From Apis mellifera (lineage: Eukaryota > Arthropoda > Insecta > Hymenoptera > Apidae): DNA of 64,000 bases. Numbering within the stretch: position 1 is the first letter of the stretch; the number at the start of each line of letters is the position of its first letter. Both the position numbers and the translations under genes were made by a program. This document shows positions 1-11,534 of this stretch, in pieces. The stretch is taken from positions 10,998,501 to 11,062,500 of the forward strand of contig NC_037641.1 in the NCBI RefSeq assembly GCF_003254395.2. The letters run 5' to 3'. Under the pieces are notes generated by a model. That model saw nothing but the letters and a program-made list of their open reading frames with translations, was not told the origin of the DNA and did not search any database.

Positions 1-2079
1 ACGGGGCGGAGGAGAGAGAGAAAGAGAAAGAGAAAAAGAGAAAAAGAGCGGAGAAGGGTTGAAATCGGCGACCCCGTCGGTTTCGAGGAGAGTTTCGAGG
101 CTTCGGTAACGAGGGGCGGTGCGCGCGGGATCACCAAGCATCTGTCAAACGATCTGTTTCTCTGGAAAGAAAAAAAAAGGAAAAAGTACAGATGCGTCAA
201 CGTTAAATGTTCGAAGCACGCGGTTTCCGATTTTTTTGCCTTCGCGCCAACCGATTCCAACTCTTTCGATAATAAAGCGAGCGATTAAAATTTCGAAAAA
301 CGTTACCGTGTTGTATCGAGCGAGGGAATATTTGGTACGCGACCAATTATTCGATCTACATCGAGAGAAATATATCCGAAATCGGGAAATATTGCAACGC
401 GTGTCAAATTGGTTAGAGGTATGGTAGGGAGAGGGCAAGGCCGACGTACTCGACAACTCGTTTTACACATATACATATATATATATATATACCCGGCCCT
501 ATCGAAGTCGAATCGTGCGATTGACAAACGCGAGCGACGCAAAATGCGGCGAGAAATGAAAAAAATGGGGAAACGAGAGAAGAGATCTCTCCTCCCCGCG
601 GAAGAGTGGTTTTTACCTGCAATGCTATTTTCACGACACAGGAATATATACGCAACCGATGCGTAAGCGTGGCGAGAAGGAGGGAAGGAACGGAATTCGC
701 CATAGGAACATTATATATACGCGGCTTGCCACCCCTTTCGCCGCTCGCCAACACAATGAGCGGCTTTGTTGAAAATTTCTGCGGGCTTTTGACCCCGGTT
801 TTCCGCGTACACCCACCCCGCCGGCTCCCTCTTCTTCCCCCCCTCCCCTCCTCTCCCTCCCTCCCTCCCCAATATTTCGCCCGTGCATTTCGTTCCCCGA
901 TCGGCGCCATACGCCGTTGCCGTTTCGAGTTCCCATGTACCACGTATTGCAAGATTCCCTCGCTCGATCCCGTGAAATCCGGCTACGTTAAATCGGTCGA
1001 CCACGTGTTTCGTGAGACGATTCGCGCGCGGTTCCAGTCGAAGGGAACTCGAGGTCTCGGGAGGATATGACGGATTGCGGCGGCCCACGTGTGCCGCGGG
1101 TAAACAGAATCTATCCTTCCCCTCTCTATCTGTCTTCTTATCTGTTGCGACAACGATATCGTATTATCGAATGTAAACAGATTTTCGGGCCGGGATTCTT
1201 TCCTTCGCTCGACCGTATATAATCTCTCTCGCTCTTTCTCTCTGTCTCGAGACGATTATTCGATCGAGAAGGGATAAATTATTTATTAAAACGGAAGGAA
1301 AAAAAGGAGGAGGAGCGAGGAGGATCCGATTTATCGCGGCTAATGAGCCCGTAAGCCCTCGACAGAGACAAGCAAATTGCTGATGCAATTACGGTTTTGG
1401 TCGGACATTGCGAAAAACAAATCTCGTTAAAAGTGAGCGGGGAAAGTGGAGTCTGTTACAAGGGTGCGGCGGAGGCGAAACGGATAAAACGCAATGACCA
1501 TGGGGATCGGGGCGGATGATGTACAAGCGAACAAAGATACGAGGGCACGAATAAAGAGGGAGGGAGGGAGGGAGAGAGAGAGAAACTCTCTTTTTCCAGA
1601 TTAACCTTACGTAACGAGCAAAACTTACGAGCGGCTGCGTTTTTTCCCAGTAAGATCGATACCGGCAGGTTACACCATCGTTTTGATTCAGCTTCTACCC
1701 GTCTCGCTTTTGCCGCGCATTCCTCTTTATCCCTGTCTATCTTCTTTTCTTTCTCGCTTTTCCAACGAAACGTCCGAACGAGCGGGCGAATGATGGAAAA
1801 AAAAAAGGAAAATACGCGCGCGTGCCTGTCGATCCTCGAGAGGAGCGGGAAGCGCTTTGATCCTTGGACGAGAAGAGGAGAAGAAACGGAGGACCCGATG
1901 GCGAAAAAGCGAGTTTAGGTTCCGTCCCACTTGTCACGGTAAATAGTAATAAACGTTGCCTTCGTATCGCTTCATTTAACCGAACCGGCCGACAAACTTT
2001 TTCGCGGGCCGAAAACCATCGTCGAGAACTGAACGCATCGCCTGCGAGCCAAAAACCGTATCGAAACGACGCTTTGCGC
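1..2079. other. Non-coding stretch, probably intronic or intergenic
   Basis: It opens with a GA/A-rich purine tract and contains a CCCT-rich run near 840-870 and a GGGA run at 1558-1572. Two good plus-strand acceptor-like sites lie near 1599 and 1650 (CTCTTTTTCCAG and GTTTTTTCCCAG), but no exon could be completed. No gene is supported. Confidence 0.5.
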
Positions 2080-3255
2080 TCGCCTCGCCAATTCCCTCCG
2101 ATACGAATCGAAAACTTGGAACCCGTTCGCCCAACAACGTCGTCCCTCGTCTTTGTTCCATCTAAGAAGTTGTTCGTGCCGACGCCAACCAAGATCGTCC
2201 ATGTGTTCGTTAATCGAACCGAGTCCGATTGCTAATTTTGTACTGAAACAATTTTCTACGAATGTAACGTCATATCCTTTCGAGTTCCTCGGATATTGCG
2301 AATCGAAAACTTCGAACCATCTGTCGAAGCAACGTTTTCGTTCCATCCTCTCCAAGAGTTTTTCGAGCAAGATCGTCCATGTGTTGGTTAATCGAATTAA
2401 ATAAAGAGAACTGTTAATTTTTGTCGAAAACAATTTTCTACACATCCTTTCTACTTCGAGTTCCTATTTACGGTAAGAAATTATCGAAAACTTCGAACCA
2501 TTTCTATCGAAGAACGTCTTCTTTAAAATTTTTTTTAGTCGACGCAAAATCGTCCATATGTTGGTTAATCGAACTAAATAAAGAGAACTGTTAATTTTTG
2601 TCGAAAACAATTTTCTACACATCCTTTCTACTTCGAGTTCCTATTTACGGTAAGAAATTATCGAAAACTTCGAACTATTTCTATCGAAGAACGTCGTTCC
2701 ATCTTCTTTAAGATTTTTTTTAGTCGACGCAAGATCGTTCATGTGTTGATTAATCGAACTAAATAAAGAGAACTGTTAATTTTTGTCGAAAACAATTTTC
2801 TACACATCCTTTCTACTTCGAGTTCCTATTTACGATAAGAATCGAAAATTTAGAATCATCTCTGTCGTTCCATCTTCTTTAAGATTTTTTTTAGTCGACG
2901 CAAGATCGTCCATGTGTTGATTAATCGAATTAAATAAAGAGGACTGTTAATTTTTGTCGAAAACAATTTTCTACGAATCGACACCGTAACGTCACATCCT
3001 TTCTATTTCGAGTTCCTATTTACGATAAGAATCTAAAACTTGGAACCATCTCTGTCGAAGAACGTCGTCCCTCGTCTTCGTTCCATCTCGTTCCTCTAAG
3101 AGTTTTTTCGAGCAACATCGTCCACGTGTTGGTTAATCGAATTAAATAAAGCTCCAGAGAATTCTTAATTTCTCTCGTAGAAACAATTTTCTACGAATCG
3201 ATACTATAACGTCACTATCCTTTCTATTTCGAGTTCCTCGAGTATTTACGATGAT
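2080..3255. repeat. Tandem array of about six degenerate ~180-bp units
   Basis: The landmark ATCGTCCATGTGTTGGTTAA or a close variant recurs at 2194, 2372, 2549, 2734, 2905 and 3117, giving spacings of 178, 177, 185, 171 and 212. Each unit also carries GAGAACTGTTAATTTTTGTC, ACAATTTTCTACACAT and CGAGTTCCTATTTACG blocks. Units differ by small indels and substitutions and the outer copies are most diverged, so the array is old. No stable ORF spans it. It looks like a local, satellite-like duplication in a probable intron. Confidence 0.9.
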
Positions 3256-5039
3256 CATGAGGATTTCTTGGAACAATCCGCTTTACAATTTACCGACACT
3301 GAAAATGCATCGAGAAATTTCACGATTCTTCGAAGCGGCGAGACTCGCCCACCCGCCAATCCGAGGCTCCCTCTCTCTCTCTCTCTCTCTCCCATTGCTC
3401 ATTCCAACTATGCTAAATACCGCCTAATGAATACATACGGGCAGCTCCTCTCTTTGATACACTGCTGCTGTCTGCTTTATATAAAGCAGCGGCCAACTAT
3501 TTGCCCTGTGGTCGACAGAATTTCAGCCTACGGTGAAGGATCTAATGAACCTTTGCCTGTTCCGCGCGGTGTACCACCGCTTCGACCGGGGGGAGGAGGG
3601 GGAGGGATAGGATCCGCTAATTAATTAAAATTCTTCCGGAAAAATTCGCATGGTTGCGGACATTTTGGATAATTGGCCCGTTCCCGCTTCGAAATTTCGT
3701 TCGATCCGCGTGCGTGAAAAACGCACGCTGCGCGCTCCTTTTTTCGTGTTGGTGGCGGATCAGGGTACGCGAAGAAAGGGAAAGAAAAAAGAAAAGGAAG
3801 AGGGGAAATGACGAGGGGAGAGGAAACACGGTTCGAAACGGCGCAGACGCGTAGCGAACCGCGGGAATTCGGTGGCCGATCCGTCGAGACGAGAGAAGGA
3901 TAATTAGCTCGAACCAATTGAGATTAAAACCGGATTTTAATCCGGCGTATTGGCGGAGTTTTTTATTCCGTCGAAAGGTACGATACTTAAGCGGCAAACG
4001 ACACGTGAAACGGATCGAGGTGTTCCTTTTAAGATGACACTCTCTCTCTTTTTCTCTTTCTCCTCTCACGAGAGGCAGGATTCCACGACCGAGCAGATTC
4101 GAATCTCTAATTAATATAATGCGGATTAATCCGTGTGTTAAAGCGACGCGAGAATAGAATACGCGTCGAAATCACGTAGATGCGTGTTTAATCCGCTTAC
4201 GATCACGCTTGTATGTATGTATATATATATATGCATGGAAACCACTTTTCGAGAGTTGTAAGATCTCTAATCTCCTCCGTCCCTCCTCCCTCTCTCTCTC
4301 TTTCTCGCTAGTTAATCGGCCATCTGGATTAAGATTCCATCCCCGTCTCGTACAAATTATTCGCGCGGAAGAATAAATTAATTCCAACGATCTCCAACGT
4401 TTCGGGATCATCGATGGATGATTGCCGATGGAAACGATTTCTCCGATCCGAGCGAGAAACATAATAGAGCGCGTTAATTAACGAGCGGGGGACGAGTTTC
4501 TTATTCGACCCGAGTTTTGACCCTCGTTTTCACGCGTTTCAACGATACTTGTTACGTTCCAATAAAGTATCGTGTTCGTATTAACGAAGTGTTCGCACAG
4601 TAACGTGATCAGAGACAACAAAGACACCGTCAGTTAGTTGGGCGGAGAAACAGTTGGGGGAGGGAGAGGGAGGGAGAACGAGCCCGCGGTGGTAGAAAGT
4701 GGAGCGGGAGCGGGGATTTGATTTCCAACCCGTGGAAAAAACTCCAGCCGTTAAGTAATTAATTTCGCGGTGCTGCGAGACTCGTTAAAAATTTGAACAA
4801 CCAACCCCTCCCTCCCCTCCCCGCTCCATCGATCGACCAAACGCGGCGCGATACCTCGACACGGGGAATTTGCTGAATTTTATTTTATACCCCAGTTCCA
4901 CCTTCCTTCCCCGTTACTCCCCAGCCCAGAAGAAACGAACCAAACGTAACGCGGCCTAACCAAACTCGACCGATTTCGATCCCTTTCGATCCTTTCGCAT
5001 CCCTCCGTTCTCGGCTCGAAAACGGTCGAAAGCGAAGTC
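3256..5039. other. Non-coding stretch between two tandem arrays
   Basis: It holds CT microsatellites (3370, 4290), a G-rich patch at 3589-3606 and a G-quadruplex-type motif at 4656-4674. The open frames are Arg/Ser-rich and follow the microsatellites. No gene is supported. Confidence 0.5.
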
Positions 5040-5724
5040 AACGCGACGACGATTTCGAAACAGAGAGAGAAATAAAGCTTGATAACTCAAACCCCTTCCA
5101 TCCGTAATCACGTGGATTTAAACGCCGATTTTCGCCGATTTCCAAACAGAGAGAGAAACGAAGCTTGATAACTCAAACCCCTTGCACCCGTAACCACGTG
5201 AGTTTGAACGCCGATTTTCGCCGATTTCGAAACAGAGACGAAGCTTGATAACTCAACCCTTCCATCACGTGGGTTTGAACGCCGATTTTCGCCGATTTCG
5301 AAACAGAGACAAAGCTTGATAACTCAACCCTTCCACCACGTGGGTTTGAACGCCGATTTTCGCCGATTTCGAAACAGAGACGAAGCTTGATAATTCAATC
5401 CTTCCACCACGTGGATTTGAACGCCGATTTTCGCCGATTTCGAAACAGAGACGAAGCTTGATAATTCAATCTTTCCACCATGTGGATTTGAACGCCGATT
5501 TTCGCCGATTTCGAAACAGAGACGAAGCTTGATAACTCAACCGTAACCATGTGAGTTTAAACGCCGATTTTCGCCGATTTCGAAACAGAGACGAAGCTTG
5601 ATAACTCAACCCTTTCACCACGTGAGTTTGAACGCCGATTTTCGCCGATTTCGAAACAGAGAGAGAAATGAAGCTTGATAACTCAACCCGTAACCACGTG
5701 AGTTTAAACGCCGATTTTCGCCGA
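5040..5724. repeat. Minisatellite of nine ~71-bp units, most with a CACGTG E-box
   Basis: AAGCTTGATAACTCAA-type sequence recurs with AAGCTT at 5075, 5161, 5241, 5312, 5383, 5454, 5525, 5594 and 5671. The central copies are spaced exactly 71, and the flanking ones 69-86 because of small insertions. Each unit also has CGCCGATTTTCGCCGATTTC and a CCACGTG(G/A)-like core. Seven units keep CACGTG and two have CATGTG. The array ends with a partial unit about 36 bp from the predicted donor of the minus-strand exon at 5762-5887. Confidence 0.95.
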
Positions 5725-5761
5725 AATGTTGAACGCTCGGCTCAATTGGAAGGTAGCTCAC

Positions 5762-5887
5762 TTCGAAGTTGGCACGGAGGGTGGCAGAAACGCTTTCCCG
5801 ATATACGATACACGCCGGGACATTCTGGGAAATGAATTCGCCGGTTTGTTGTACGTAAAGTCTTCTACGTGGCTCGAATACGTGGCC
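5762..5887 (-). CDS. Internal exon, 126 nt, next to the E-box tandem array
   Basis: The acceptor has a strong pyrimidine run (CTTCTGTTTCCGTCCAG) and the donor is GAA|GTGAGC. The length is a multiple of three. Two minus-strand frames are fully open. The one matching the phase left by the exon at 7545 reads ATYSSHVEDF ... FLPPSVPTS. A phase-0 alternative reads GHVFEPRRRL ... TLRANFE and also looks protein-like, so the frame is unsettled. The plus strand is open too and has a GTAAGT donor at 5915 (TCG|GTAAGT). The nine-copy minisatellite begins about 36 bp into the downstream intron. Confidence 0.4.
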
Positions 5888-7544
5888 CTGGACGGAAACA
5901 GAAGTTGTTGTTCGGTAAGTGGATTCCGAGAGCGACGCGCGTTCGAATGGTTTACGTACGTTTCTATCGGAAACGCATCCGTGTACGAGCCTCGTCCCGC
6001 TACGAATAAACTAGTCTGACCACCCTCTAGTCTCTCTCTCTCTCTGTCCCCGTTCGTTCCAACCATCGTTGCAACGCTGGACATCGGGGAATAATGTTCC
6101 CCCTTCCCCCTTTAATAATCCGCATTAGTTAACAAGCTTACCGAAAAGCGGCATTAAATTAAAACGACGAGCGATCCTTGGTGCAATCGGACTTGCTAAT
6201 CTTTCTCCGTGAGGGGGAGAAATAACTCGATCGAATCGAAGAGAGAGGGAACGGATGGTCGTTTCAGCGTGGAGCTGAAGGGAGTTAATGCAAGAAGGAA
6301 GCGGTAAAGAACCCGCAAATCCGTGTACCGGGTGGATCCAACGTGTGGTCGAGGTAGATTGGTCGAGGAGATCGGTAAAGTGGCCGGTGGTCCCGTGTTT
6401 CGTGAACTTTAATCACACGGATCCGACTCTCTCTCTCTCTCTCTCGTGTTTCGTTGCGCCCTGCTTAATGGATATCCTATCCGTAGTGGCCGGCCTTCGA
6501 TATAGCTGTACCGGAAACCCGGCTAAACCGCAAGATAAAGTTGCCACACGCTCCTATCGAAAAGGGACGATCGCGTCGCTTTACCAATTCCGCTTGGGAT
6601 GATAAAAAAAATTCTCCTCTCCCTTCTCGATATTCCATTGCCTCTTCCATCGATTCGTTTATCGAATCATTCTTATTAGGAAGAAGAAGAAGAGGAGGAG
6701 GAGATTGTAAAAGGGAGCAATGGTTGGAGAAACGTTTTCGACGATCGAAATTACACGGCGACGTAATGTAATTGAAACGGACGCGGCATTGCGGCTTGCT
6801 ATTCCTGCGGACGGGACTGGAAACGTTGTACAGCGAGAACATCTTGAAATTGGTCGGCAGTGACCGAAGGTAGCAGCAGCTACGGTAAACTTTGATCAGT
6901 CGGGACCAATCTCTCCGCCTAATCCCACTTACTTGATGGCGCGGCGTCGTCCTCCTCCTTCCAATATTTCAATATTTCAACGCGACGAATCCAAATTGTA
7001 TCCGTGTAACAACGTTAAATCGAAATGTATTCCGTTTATAGGCCGGAAACTGATACGAGTAGTCCCGGAGTAACAAGCGTTCCATTCATTCGGGACGAGC
7101 GATTATTACAGGCCATCAGGCGGATCTATCTGTCGTCTTATCGAGATTTCGTGTACGTATTACGAAGTCTAAAGACATCAGTGATAAAGAAAAGAGATTA
7201 TAATTTAAAAAACGTAAAACGATCCGATTTCCTTTCACTGATTCTTTTTCCCTTCTTTTCTTTTTTCTAATAATATTACAGCAATGTATGTCATGAGAAA
7301 CGTTAGTTTATCCTAGATTTCTTTCGATTAATTCTTTTTCGATATCTGATCAATATGAATCATCGATGTATCGAGATACAAAAATGATATATTTAGATTC
7401 ATAGATTTATAGTGTTCGAGTTACGAGAAGCGTCAACTTATCCCTTCGTTTTCGCGAAAATATTCGATTTCGATATGGTGGATGATACATTTTTTTTTCG
7501 AATCGAAAGAAGGGACGAGCTATCGAGCAACATAATTTACTTAC

Positions 7545-7715
7545 TTTTGTTGATTATTGTTGGCGGTGGGCATGGGGGTGGGCACCCTCGGCGGCGGGAC
7601 CGGTATCGCTTTTCTTCTTCCTCCACCTGTTTGATGTATGGTCGGAGTAACGCGTCCGGTCGGCGCTATCCGGCCAGCCGTTCGAGGCCTCTCTGTCCGC
7701 ACGTCCATGTCGTTC
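7545..7715 (-). CDS. Internal exon, 171 nt, with a proline-rich SH3-ligand-like segment
   Basis: Both splice sites are good: acceptor TTGTTTGCAG and donor AAAA|GTAAGT. Only one of the three minus-strand frames is open end to end. The exon enters with one base completing a codon and leaves with two bases, so it is symmetric (57 codon equivalents) and could be skipped without changing frame. The peptide begins NDMDVRTERPRTAG, continues with Thr/Pro/Gly/Arg-rich sequence, and contains KAIPVPPPRVPTP, which fits both SH3-ligand patterns (KxxPxxP and PxxPxR). It is probably part of a disordered linker in a larger, perhaps cytoskeletal or signalling, protein; that role is inference. Its phase fits the exons at 15458-15534 and 5762-5887. 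Confidence 0.55.
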
Positions 7716-8049
7716 CTGCAAACAATCCAAAATGCCCCGCGCCGTCAGACCTCCTCCCGTACAGATAAAACTTCGCGGATTCTTCTATCTCTATATTTTT
7801 TTTATTCTTTTGTTTCCCTCCACTCTCTCTCGTCCCTGCGATAGAAGAGAGAGAGAGAGAGGGCAGAAACTGCGACGAGGAAACGAGTCACGTAAAAGGT
7901 AGTCGACAAAAAAAACGAAATTATTACGAGACGCATTAGTAACCGGGACGCAAAAGTGCCATTTTCTCTTGTGGCTCGCAAGGCCAGGCAGACATCACAG
8001 GGATTGCCGGTGAACTTCGAAAGAGCGATCCCGAAAGTCGCGCGCACAC

Positions 8050-8110
8050 AGAGGAAAGAGAGGAGAGGAGAAGAGAGAAGAGGAGAGAGTAGAAAGGAGA
8101 GGAGAAAATC
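8050..8110. repeat. GGAGA-rich purine tract
   Basis: About 60 bases, nearly all purine, built from AGAGG/GGAGA words. The opposite strand gives Leu/Ser-rich false ORFs. Confidence 0.85.
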
Positions 8111-11100
8111 GCGCGTCGAGCTCTCGGGGACAAAGATCTCGCTTTCCGGATCCCCCATTCGATTCTTTCGAACGTTATTAATTATTTTCCTCGACATTCA
8201 TTCGTTCGATGGATAATTGGCACCGCCAAACGTTCAATTTAATTTTTCGTCCTCTCCTTTCTTCTCCAAATTGCAGGAGAACACGCGCCCCATTTTTAAT
8301 AATCGCCGCATTATTCAAACGTGTCATTAATTCTCCGTTATTTTCAAAGCCTTTCCTCGCGAGTTTCGTTTCGCGGCAACAATAAGCCGTGTCCAATTAT
8401 TTTCACAACCGATACCCCGTTAGGTGAAAGAAAAGAAAAGGAAAAGAAAAGAACAGCGTCAAACGAAAAACACAAACGAATAAACCGGGAGTGTGTTCCC
8501 AATTAAGCGCATACCCTCGCTAATTTACCTCGATGATGAAAAACGTTAGAATCCAGAGAGAATCTGGTGGCTACTCTCGACCGAGATGCGTACGTGCACG
8601 TACGTAGTAGCGTTTTGCGTAACGGAATTTCAATTAATGATAGATAGAGACGCGCTACGTCAGACTGCAGCGAGCCATTTCAATGAGCGCTTTCAGCTGC
8701 CAACCAAACCCGACGTCCGCCTCGCCTCTCGTTTCTTCCTCCCCCCTCCCTCCGTTCATGTAACGTCACCCTTAATTCCATCCTTTTTCCCCTCTTCCCT
8801 TTTCGTTCATCCTCCGCATCCGATATTATTACACGCGTCTCGAATTTTCGAGATCGAAGGGCATCGACGCGAGGCATTTTTAAACGGAGAGAGATAAAGA
8901 GAGAGAGAGATTCGTGAATCCTCGCGCGAGAAAAGGGACCGACCAGTTCGAAAGTGCTCGCCGACTTTCTCAACCGTGACTCGAAATCGCGGGGCTTCAA
9001 AAGATCCTCTCCAAGAGGAGGGAAGACGAGGAGAGAAGAAAAGGGGTTAAAAGTTGGGCCGCTTCCGGAACCCCTTCGTTCGAACCGACGTTTCGGGAAA
9101 ACATAATGTATCGCGAAAAGGGAGTTGAAGATGAGTCGAGGGGGGGAGAAAAAAAAAGGTAAACTCCTTCAGAAAGGGAAACGGTATCACGGATACTCGT
9201 GAGCCCTCCTCTCGTCGGGTTCCATTCTTCGAAATTCGTCGGCTCCGCGATCTAACCGCTGTTGCGGAAACGAGTACCACCTTCCGCCGAGCTTTTTCAT
9301 GCGTATCGTTAGAAGATGGATGATGGGTTATTCGGCGTTCCCTTTTCCCTTTCGAAGATTTAATAATCGAGAAGTGGAGCATGGTAAAAGAAAAGAAAAA
9401 TTACGCTCTAAACGGGAAGATCGAATTCGGAGGAAGGCGGCTTCCTTATTGCTCGACAGGATGTTCAATCGAGTTCAATCGTCCATCCAATCCAACTCCA
9501 TTCTCTTCTCGTGGGGAGGGGGGGACATAATTCGATTGGCATCGGTGCATAAATCACGCGGAGAAGGAAGGCGTGCAAACAGGTGTGCGATTCGAGACCT
9601 TGGCAACTCCGGATTCCGGATTCGGACGCGATTTCGGAATTATCCATTCTCTCTCTCTCTCTCTCTCGACGATCCGCGATTCGAATCGATGGACGGAACC
9701 GCGTTGTCCAACGCGCACAATGAGCTCGTTAAGCCCGAACGCGATTCGATTATGGGGGGAGGATATCGATGCGAGTTCACCCCCGTCTTCGACGCGTTTC
9801 GAGATCTGGCCGAATCCACGACGAATCGAAGAAAGGAAGAGGAAACGATACGCGCAGACATCCGGGAAAATTATCGAGGATATCGACTTTCAATGGGAAC
9901 CATTCTGAACGCGAAATTATCGCTTTTAATCACCGTCGGATCTCCTTCGCCATTCCATCCCTTTACCACCCCTTCTTCTCTCCCTCTCTCGTTCCAAGCC
10001 TCGTTTCACCCGTGCATCGACTCGAACGACCCGTGAAGGAGGAGTGCAACAACAACGGAACTTCCCCTCCCTCCTTTTCTTCCGCACAACGGAACGTTTC
10101 GGCGCAAACAGAAACAGGATATCCCGCGAAAGAAGGCTGGAAGCGATCCGCGAGGTTTTCACCCCTTCTTGCGAGGGAGGGGAGCACAATCGAAGGAAGA
10201 AAAGGACACGGTTCGCGTAATCTTTCGAGCGTGGCGCAACATTGTTGTCACGGACGCTTTGCCCTCTCCGCGGAAAGAATAGACGGAGGAGCGGAATGCT
10301 GTTGGGTACGATCATTATTTCTCGATGCGTGTACAGGAGGGGGAGAGACTCTCCGACAAGACAATGCGCGTAGCCAAGTTGGTTAAAATATGCAGCCCCC
10401 GGCCGTGCGTGGTTTCGCGCGTCTCTCTCTCTCTCTCTCTCTCTGTATCAACCACCACGTCTAGAACGGGGGTGGGTGTCGTGCAGCACGCCGGGAGGAA
10501 GGGGAAGGCTCGTGTGTATATTCGCAAATATAAACGCGAGCGCGTGCACGACGACGACAACGACGACGTGTGCACAGGTGAAAAGAGGAGGAGGGGAAAA
10601 AAAAGGAAGGAAGAAAAAGGGGGAAAAAATCCTGTCGCTGGTCGACACGGCGAGACGAGGGCTCGATGAGGGGAGAGAGAGAGAAGGTCAGGGAAGGAGA
10701 AAGGAAAGGGGCGGCGGAAGCGAGCAAGGGTGAAACGAAAACAAACTCCTGCCGCGGCAGAGGCGAGCACAATGGGAGCATCTGCTTAGCAAATTGCGAA
10801 AAATAATCACGTTTGCCCGGGATTCCGCGTAGCACGGGTGCGGAGGCATCTCGAAAGCTGTCGTACCCCGTGTAACACAATAACACCTACTCGACAGCCG
10901 ACAAATGCGTTCCGGAGGAGGGGGTGAGGGGGCGAAGTCCAAGTTGGCATTGGATACAGGGGCGTACGCGTATATGTAAGGGGAAAAATACGCTCGTGGA
11001 AAAATGAAGCTGGTATTCCTGGCGGGAATGTGTACGTGTATCGCGTATCGCGAGACAATGTGATCGCATTCGAGAAGGTAGCGCGAGAAGTTGGCGCACG

Positions 11101-11510
11101 TTCCCTTACGACGACGACGACGACGAAAACGCCACGATCTCTCCGCGAGCCGATGCATTCATCGCGTCACACGCCGCTCTCCTCCCCCCTCCTCCGCGAT
11201 ATCGCGTTTCCTTCCCAACTCTTGGCGACGCGATCGCTCCTCCTCCATCCATTTCCGCGGTAGTAATTATTTTTACGGTGTATTAAGTCGGCGTAGAAAG
11301 TTGCGCGTTATTGAAATTACGGGAAATCGTTGCACGGCCGTCGTCGTTTCACGCTTCCGCTCACACCGTGAACAACGTTTCTTGTTCACCGACACCAAGT
11401 ATCGGTCGAGTATATCTATCCTCGTAATTTATTTCGCCAACGAAATTTATTTTCGTATCCAATTTTTTCCTCGAGTCCTGATTCTCCCCTCCTTCCTTCT
11501 ATATTATATA

Positions 11511-11534
11511 AATATATATATATATATATATATA
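11511..11534. repeat. (AT)n microsatellite
   Basis: An AT dinucleotide run of about 24 bp. Confidence 0.9.

Noticed and set aside
8589..8604. 16-bp perfect palindrome CGTACGTGCACGTACG
   Set aside because: Noted, but it is a single short palindrome with no repeats or neighbouring feature to give it meaning.
9299..10036. Longest open frame in the window (245 codons, plus strand)
   Set aside because: It contains a Ser-Leu run from a CT microsatellite, has overlapping open frames on both strands and no splice-site support. Stop codons are scarce here because of composition.
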